Source of the DNA: Pseudoalteromonas aliena SW19
GTDB lineage: Bacteria; Pseudomonadota; Gammaproteobacteria; Enterobacterales; Alteromonadaceae
Assembly (NCBI RefSeq): GCF_014905615.1
Contig: NZ_AQGU01000027.1
Coordinates: 1 to 64,000, forward strand
DNA: 64,000 nt
Direction of reading: 5' to 3'
Shown here: piece after piece, positions 60,075-64,000 of the stretch
Numbering within the stretch: position 1 is the stretch's first letter
Layout: the number at the start of each line of letters is the position of its first letter
Position numbers and translations under genes: made by a program
The notes under the pieces: generated by a model
Told to the model about the DNA's origin: nothing
Seen by the model: only the letters and a program-made list of their open reading frames with translations
The model's database searches: none

Positions 60075-61120
60075 AGGCTCTCTTTAGATTGTATGTAGCT
60101 ATTGACGAGTGCCGTTATTACTTGCCCACAATGCTGCATTCCACTATCTAGTCCATTGGGGTGTTGACTCGGTGCCGCTTCACATAAATGTAAATATGTA
60201 GATTGACGTTTTTTAGCTGCTAAATGTACAAAATGTTCAGTGTCGCTGACGCTAAATCCACAGCATGTATAAGCACTAACCGGCATACCAGTAATGCTAT
60301 CTAAATCAACTTCTACACCTAGCGGTGCTTCATCAAAACAATTTAGTGCATTATTAATTGCTTGAGTAAGAGTAATCTCTCGTTTAACTTGTATTGCTTG
60401 ATAACTATTAAACTTAAAGTTGGCTTCATTCATTGCTGTAATAATTGCTTGGTTGTTCTTTAACTCATGTAAGCCAATAACATGGTAATTATTTAAATGT
60501 TTTTCGTTGTATGCATAGCGAAAACCATTGCCACTATGGCGACCTTCACACTCTCTAAAATCAGCATGGGGATCAAAGTTTATCGCATTTATTGGTGTGT
60601 TTTTATGCTTGCTCAGCGCTCGAATAATTCCCAAGCAGTTGTTGTGTCCGCCACCAATTATTATGGGTTCAAGTCCTGCTTTAAAAATAAGATTCAAAAC
60701 AGATTCAACGCGTTCATCAAGTTGTTGGCACAAAGCGCGTAACTGAGTTAATTGTTGAGTTTGTTGATTATCGAGTAGATTACTTTGCGCCATTAAATCA
60801 TCAACATTAACTTCACCCAACAAAAGTACTTTTTGAGTCGTGATAAATTGATTATGAGGCTGGTTTAAAAAGCGTTTTAGAAATGCTGACCATGCTTGAT
60901 TTGCACCGCCATTACCTAAGTTTGCTTTGGGGCCAATATCTTCGCAAATACCAAGAAGAACATAGCGAATACCAAATTGTGCAGCGTCAACAAGAGCTTG
61001 TTGTACGTTTACTTGGGTGTCGAGCAAGGCCATTGTTTGCCAAGCTTTTTTCTCGTTTGCGCGGGTAGAGCAAAGTGCTGTAACCGCGCTTTCATCATAT
61101 ACTTTTAATTGAATGGTCAC
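60071..61120 (-). CDS. hutG: Formimidoylglutamase (arginase-family ureohydrolase)
   Basis: Protein of 349 residues from a GTG start. The arginase-fold metal motifs are IIIGGGHNNCLG, NFDPHADFRE (DxHxD) and GVEVDLDSITG (DxDxxT); the first differs from the usual GGDHS, with Asn-Asn replacing Asp/Ser. Next to hutI/hutH/hutU, cleavage of formiminoglutamate to glutamate and formamide is the likely reaction. It starts one base after rraA ends, with a weak Shine-Dalgarno, so translation is probably coupled to rraA. It converges with the GGDEF-EAL-like gene. Confidence 0.88.
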   Translation of the reverse strand: MTIQLKVYDESAVTALCSTRANEKKAWQTMALLDTQVNVQQALVDAAQFGIRYVLLGICEDIGPKANLGNGGANQAWSAFLKRFLNQPHNQFITTQKVLLLGEVNVDDLMAQSNLLDNQQTQQLTQLRALCQQLDERVESVLNLIFKAGLEPIIIGGGHNNCLGIIRALSKHKNTPINAINFDPHADFRECEGRHSGNGFRYAYNEKHLNNYHVIGLHELKNNQAIITAMNEANFKFNSYQAIQVKREITLTQAINNALNCFDEAPLGVEVDLDSITGMPVSAYTCCGFSVSDTEHFVHLAAKKRQSTYLHLCEAAPSQHPNGLDSGMQHCGQVITALVNSYIQSKESL

Positions 61121-61121
61121 G

Positions 61122-61619
61122 TTATATTTCTACGACTTCCAATTCTAGTTCCTCAGCAGATAGAACGATGCCTGTGCTGTCGGCATAAATAAAGTCGTCA
61201 TCAAAAAAGGATACGCCAGCAAAGTTAACACCTATAGCGTCTTCGCCTGCACCCTCACTGTCGGCTGCAACAGGAATAGAAGCAATGGCTTGAATGCCTA
61301 AATCAAGCTCTTCAAGCTCGTCTACGTGGCGCACTGCGCCGTAAACAATAATGCCATTCCAGTTATTTTCAAGTGCTAACTCGGCCAGTTCAATATCAAT
61401 AAGTGCACGACGAGTTGAGCCACCGCCATCAATAAGCAGCACTAAGCCTGTACCATCTTGAGAAAGCAATTCGCGGATCAGTTCATTATTTTCAAAACAT
61501 TTGACCGTTTTAATGCGGCCACCAAAGCTGTGTCGACCACCAAAGTTGATGAACATAGGCTCTAGCACGTCAACCACATCAGCAAAGTGGTCACATAAGT
61601 CAGAAGTGCTGTAATCCAT
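61122..61619 (-). CDS. rraA: Ribonuclease E activity regulator RraA
   Basis: Protein of 165 residues; E. coli RraA has 161. It binds RNase E and tunes its activity, changing mRNA decay. [23 protein letters not shown] at the N-terminus, [37 protein letters not shown] and [15 protein letters not shown] are typical. Aldolase-type activity in the wider family requires residues I did not check in detail. It heads a two-gene run with hutG on the minus strand. Confidence 0.95.
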   Translation of the reverse strand: MDYSTSDLCDHFADVVDVLEPMFINFGGRHSFGGRIKTVKCFENNELIRELLSQDGTGLVLLIDGGGSTRRALIDIELAELALENNWNGIIVYGAVRHVDELEELDLGIQAIASIPVAADSEGAGEDAIGVNFAGVSFFDDDFIYADSTGIVLSAEELELEVVEI

Positions 61620-61824
61620 TATTTTATCCTCAAAAGATACATTAATTTATACCTCAGTATACCCTCCTTATATGCAATAACAACGACTTAATCGCAGTAA
61701 ATTTAGCCAAAACAAAGCCTAAATCAATAATAGCAACAATAGTGTCTTAAAAGCGTCACTCAATTGTTATTTACAACACCTAAGCTAAATCAGTGTTCAT
61801 ATATTATGCAGCGTGGAGTAAGTG

Positions 61825-62364
61825 ATGGATGATAATAATATGCTTAAAAAGGTAGCTCAGGTGGATGAGCAATTATTTTTAACTCTGTTTAATTACAACT
61901 CACCTAGATGGCTTAAAGTAATAGCATTTGGGTTGTCTAAAAGCGGCGATGGTGGTTTGTACTTGCTTATGTGCGCAGCTGTTTGGTGGCTTAGCAATAA
62001 CGAGCAGCACCAATTACTACCCATTACAATTTTGGTTGGCTTTGCCATAGAAAGACCCATCTATTTTTTAGCGAAAAAGAGCTTTGCCCGGGTGAGACCT
62101 TGTGATTGCTTAGTTACGAATGCGTACATAGTACCCAGTGATAAATTTAGTTTACCGTCAGGGCACAGTGCCGCCGCATTTCTTGTTGCTATTATATTGA
62201 GCAATTTTTTCCCTGAGTATGTGTGGTTGTTATTTGGCTGGGCTTCTAGTGTGGCAATTTCTCGTGTGGTCTTAGGTGTACACTTTCCTGCAGATATTAT
62301 TCTCGGTGCAATTATTGGCAGTTCTTGTGGCTTATTTGCATTAGTCTTGGTGGTTCCTGTATGA
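61825..62364 (+). CDS. PAP2 family phosphatase (membrane)
   Basis: Protein of 179 residues from the ATG at 61825, with GGAG seven bases upstream (a GTG at 61822 is an alternative). The three phosphatase motifs are in order: KKSFARVRP, LPSGHSAA and SRVVLGVHFPADI, the last holding the catalytic His. Five or so hydrophobic helices. Relatives dephosphorylate undecaprenyl pyrophosphate, phosphatidylglycerophosphate or phosphatidic acid; which one cannot be told. It overlaps the glycosyltransferase-like gene by four bases (ATGA). Confidence 0.9.
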   Translation: MDDNNMLKKVAQVDEQLFLTLFNYNSPRWLKVIAFGLSKSGDGGLYLLMCAAVWWLSNNEQHQLLPITILVGFAIERPIYFLAKKSFARVRPCDCLVTNAYIVPSDKFSLPSGHSAAAFLVAIILSNFFPEYVWLLFGWASSVAISRVVLGVHFPADIILGAIIGSSCGLFALVLVVPV

Positions 62365-63395
62365 AAATACTGTATGGCATTCAAGGCACTGGTAATGGTC
62401 ACATAACGCGAGCTCGTGTTATGGCGAGCTGTTTTAAACAACATGGAATTGATGTTAATTATATTTTTTCAGGGCGTGCTACTAAAGACTATTTTGATAT
62501 GCAGGAATTTGGACATTATAAGAGTTTTCGAGGGTTATCTTTTAACACTAAAAATGGTCAAATAAAAAGCTTACAAACAGTTAAAAATGCGCGGATTTGT
62601 GAGTTGGTTTCAGATATAAAGTCACTCGATATAAAACAGTATGATTTTATACTTAACGACTTTGAACCAATTACGGCATGGGCTGCAAAACGTGCAGGCG
62701 TTCCTGTTGTAGGAATTAGCCACCAAGCGGCGTTTTTATCAGACAGCGTGCCGATGTTCAGCCGAGGTATTTTACGTAAATCTTTAATTAAATATTATGC
62801 CCCAGCAAACACTTATCTCGGTGTTCATTGGCAGCCATTTGCAGATAATATTATTCCTCCTTTTATCGCAAACCATCAACATGGTAACCCTGTTGCAGTA
62901 ATGAATAAGGTATTGGTATATTTACCATTTGAAAATTTAAATAGCATTATCGATTACTTAAAAGATTTCCCCGAAAAAGAGTTTTATTGTTACCACCCTC
63001 ATGCATCAAATCAGTCAATGGGGCATATTCATTTACGTGCTCCATCGCGTGTTAGTTTTTTAAATGACTTAGCCAATACCAGTGGTGTTATTGGTAATGC
63101 AGGGTTTGAGCTGGCAAGTGAGGCGCTTAAGCTAGGTAAAAAGCTACTTTTAAAACCACTTGATGGGCAGTTTGAGCAAGGCGCGAATGCGCAAACGTTG
63201 TTATCAATGAGGATGGCGCATGTAATGAATTACTTAAACCCGCAAGCACTAGATGATTGGAATAGTGCCCCACAAAATAAACGAATTAATTATCCTAGTG
63301 ATCCCACACCGTTAATTAACTGGTTGGTAAATAAGCAATGGTGTAATACGCAATCACTGCATAAAGGGCTTTGGGGAAGTGTAAATGTGTCATAG
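62361..63395 (+). CDS. Glycosyltransferase-like protein, MJ1255/VC2487 family
   Basis: Protein of 344 residues from the ATG at 62361, coupled to the PAP2 gene. It starts MKILYGIQGTGNGHITRARV, the GT-B/MurG-like N-terminal motif, and later has DFILNDFEPITAWAAKRAGVPVVGISHQAAF and GVIGNAGFELASEALKLGKKLLLKP, the nucleotide-sugar side of the cleft. The acceptor and donor are unknown. Coupling to a lipid phosphatase suggests envelope glycolipid work, but this is inference. Confidence 0.85.
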   Translation: MKILYGIQGTGNGHITRARVMASCFKQHGIDVNYIFSGRATKDYFDMQEFGHYKSFRGLSFNTKNGQIKSLQTVKNARICELVSDIKSLDIKQYDFILNDFEPITAWAAKRAGVPVVGISHQAAFLSDSVPMFSRGILRKSLIKYYAPANTYLGVHWQPFADNIIPPFIANHQHGNPVAVMNKVLVYLPFENLNSIIDYLKDFPEKEFYCYHPHASNQSMGHIHLRAPSRVSFLNDLANTSGVIGNAGFELASEALKLGKKLLLKPLDGQFEQGANAQTLLSMRMAHVMNYLNPQALDDWNSAPQNKRINYPSDPTPLINWLVNKQWCNTQSLHKGLWGSVNVS

Positions 63396-63486
63396 CAGAA
63401 ATAAATTAAAAATTTACTCTGATAATTGAACCACTTGATCTATGCTTAGCTATACTAGAGAAGAATATTAAATATAGGCTCTTAGA

Positions 63487-64000
63487 ATGAATTTTTTGCA
63501 GAATCTTACTATCAAACGTCGCTTGCAATTAAATGCGATTGTTGTTGGCTTAGCAATGATTGTTTTATTATGTGTGATAATTTTTGAATCACGTACCACT
63601 TTGAATTTAAATAAAACGATTCAATTGGCGGAAGAGCTTAATGTACATTCATTAGCATTACGTAACCACGAAAAAAACTTCTTGTTTTACAAGCAAGAAG
63701 ATTCACTGGCTGAGTTTGAAATGAATTTTAAGCAGCTAAGCATTAAAATTACTAAGTTAAAACAATTAATGACTCAGCAGGGGATTTCTGCTGCTCAGCT
63801 TGAACGTTTTGAACAACTAATAAACAGCTATAACAACGACTTTAACACGGTTACTACGCTGCAAAAAGAGATTGGGTTGACCCCTAAAGATGGCTTATAC
63901 GGAAAGCTAAGAAGTGCAGTGCACGAAGTCGAAGTACTATTAAAAGAGCAAGAAAACTACAAGCTTTTATCATCTATGTTACAACTTCGGCGCTCAGAAA
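63487..64000 (+). CDS. Methyl-accepting chemotaxis protein, N-terminal part (cut by the window end)
   Basis: Open frame running off the window. It starts MNFLQNLTIKRRLQLNAIVV, then a membrane helix (AIVVGLAMIVLLCVIIF), then a helical periplasmic domain with the repeat ALRNHEKNFLFYK and LQLRRSE at the end, a pattern of helical bimodular (HBM-type) sensor domains found in chemoreceptors. The signalling part lies outside the window, so the class is inferred. No frameshift is seen in the first 170 codons. Confidence 0.75.
   Translation, partial: MNFLQNLTIKRRLQLNAIVVGLAMIVLLCVIIFESRTTLNLNKTIQLAEELNVHSLALRNHEKNFLFYKQEDSLAEFEMNFKQLSIKITKLKQLMTQQGISAAQLERFEQLINSYNNDFNTVTTLQKEIGLTPKDGLYGKLRSAVHEVEVLLKEQENYKLLSSMLQLRRSE

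Overview
The window looks like chromosomal DNA of a marine gammaproteobacterium of the order Alteromonadales, most probably Pseudoalteromonas. This rests on the 16S/23S/5S sequences, the AT-rich coding style, and core gene blocks (gmk-rpoZ-spoT, trmH-recG, yicC/rph-pyrE, secA-mutT, ilvGMDA, hut) that resemble Enterobacteria or Vibrio only in part. Assignment is by recognition; no search was run.

Layout. Positions 1-2030 are the tail of one rRNA operon: a 23S-5S spacer, a 5S gene, a terminator, then decayed 5S-like units, one of them split by an IS982-family insertion sequence. Positions 2031-15507 carry core genes. Minus-strand recG, trmH and asnC are followed by plus-strand asnA. Then come a FapA/DUF342 gene, ridA, spoT, rpoZ, gmk and yicC on the minus strand, and rph, pyrE and dgkA on the plus strand. 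Positions 15600-21350 hold a complete rRNA operon (promoters, 16S, tRNA-less spacer, 23S, two 5S genes). It is followed by three tandem units of about 240 bp, again derived from 5S and each with a terminator (to 22080).

Positions 22125-28530 form a mobile-repeat-rich stretch with a VOC protein, a small acidic protein coupled to a cis/trans fatty-acid isomerase, a hybrid histidine kinase and a TraB/GumN protein. Positions 28527-35650 form a minus-strand envelope-modification locus: phosphoethanolamine transferase (EptA type), a second diacylglycerol kinase, an LTA-synthase-like sulfatase, and an OmpR-type regulator with its kinase. A PmrA-box-like direct repeat lies just upstream of eptA, so the locus probably controls itself. 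Positions 35850-41590 are the branched-chain amino-acid operon: promoter, ilvL-type leader peptide, attenuator, ilvG, ilvM, ilvD, ilvA. No ilvE is present.

Positions 41640-52850 hold a membrane-anchored NMT1-like binding protein, a methyltransferase, carbonic anhydrase, two nucleotide-binding reductase/epimerase-like proteins, ubiK, rep, mutT and secA. Positions 52940-61620 contain the histidine-utilisation genes: hutC-hutU-hutH on the minus strand, hutI divergent, and hutG downstream next to rraA. A degenerate GGDEF-EAL membrane protein sits between hutI and hutG, and TTGTATATACAA palindromes are probable HutC operators. The window ends with a PAP2 phosphatase, a coupled glycosyltransferase-like protein, and the start of a chemoreceptor.

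The most unusual features are non-coding. (1) Six 5S-derived units downstream of the two rRNA operons mostly keep a terminator and share an insertion absent from true 5S. (2) Two families of small inverted-repeat elements are present. One has the same ACCTGA ends as the local IS982 element, one copy is nested inside the other family, and several lie at stop codons. (3) A 270-bp CTAGGGCCTG-ended element splits rpoZ from spoT. No CRISPR array, prophage or recognisable defence system was found.
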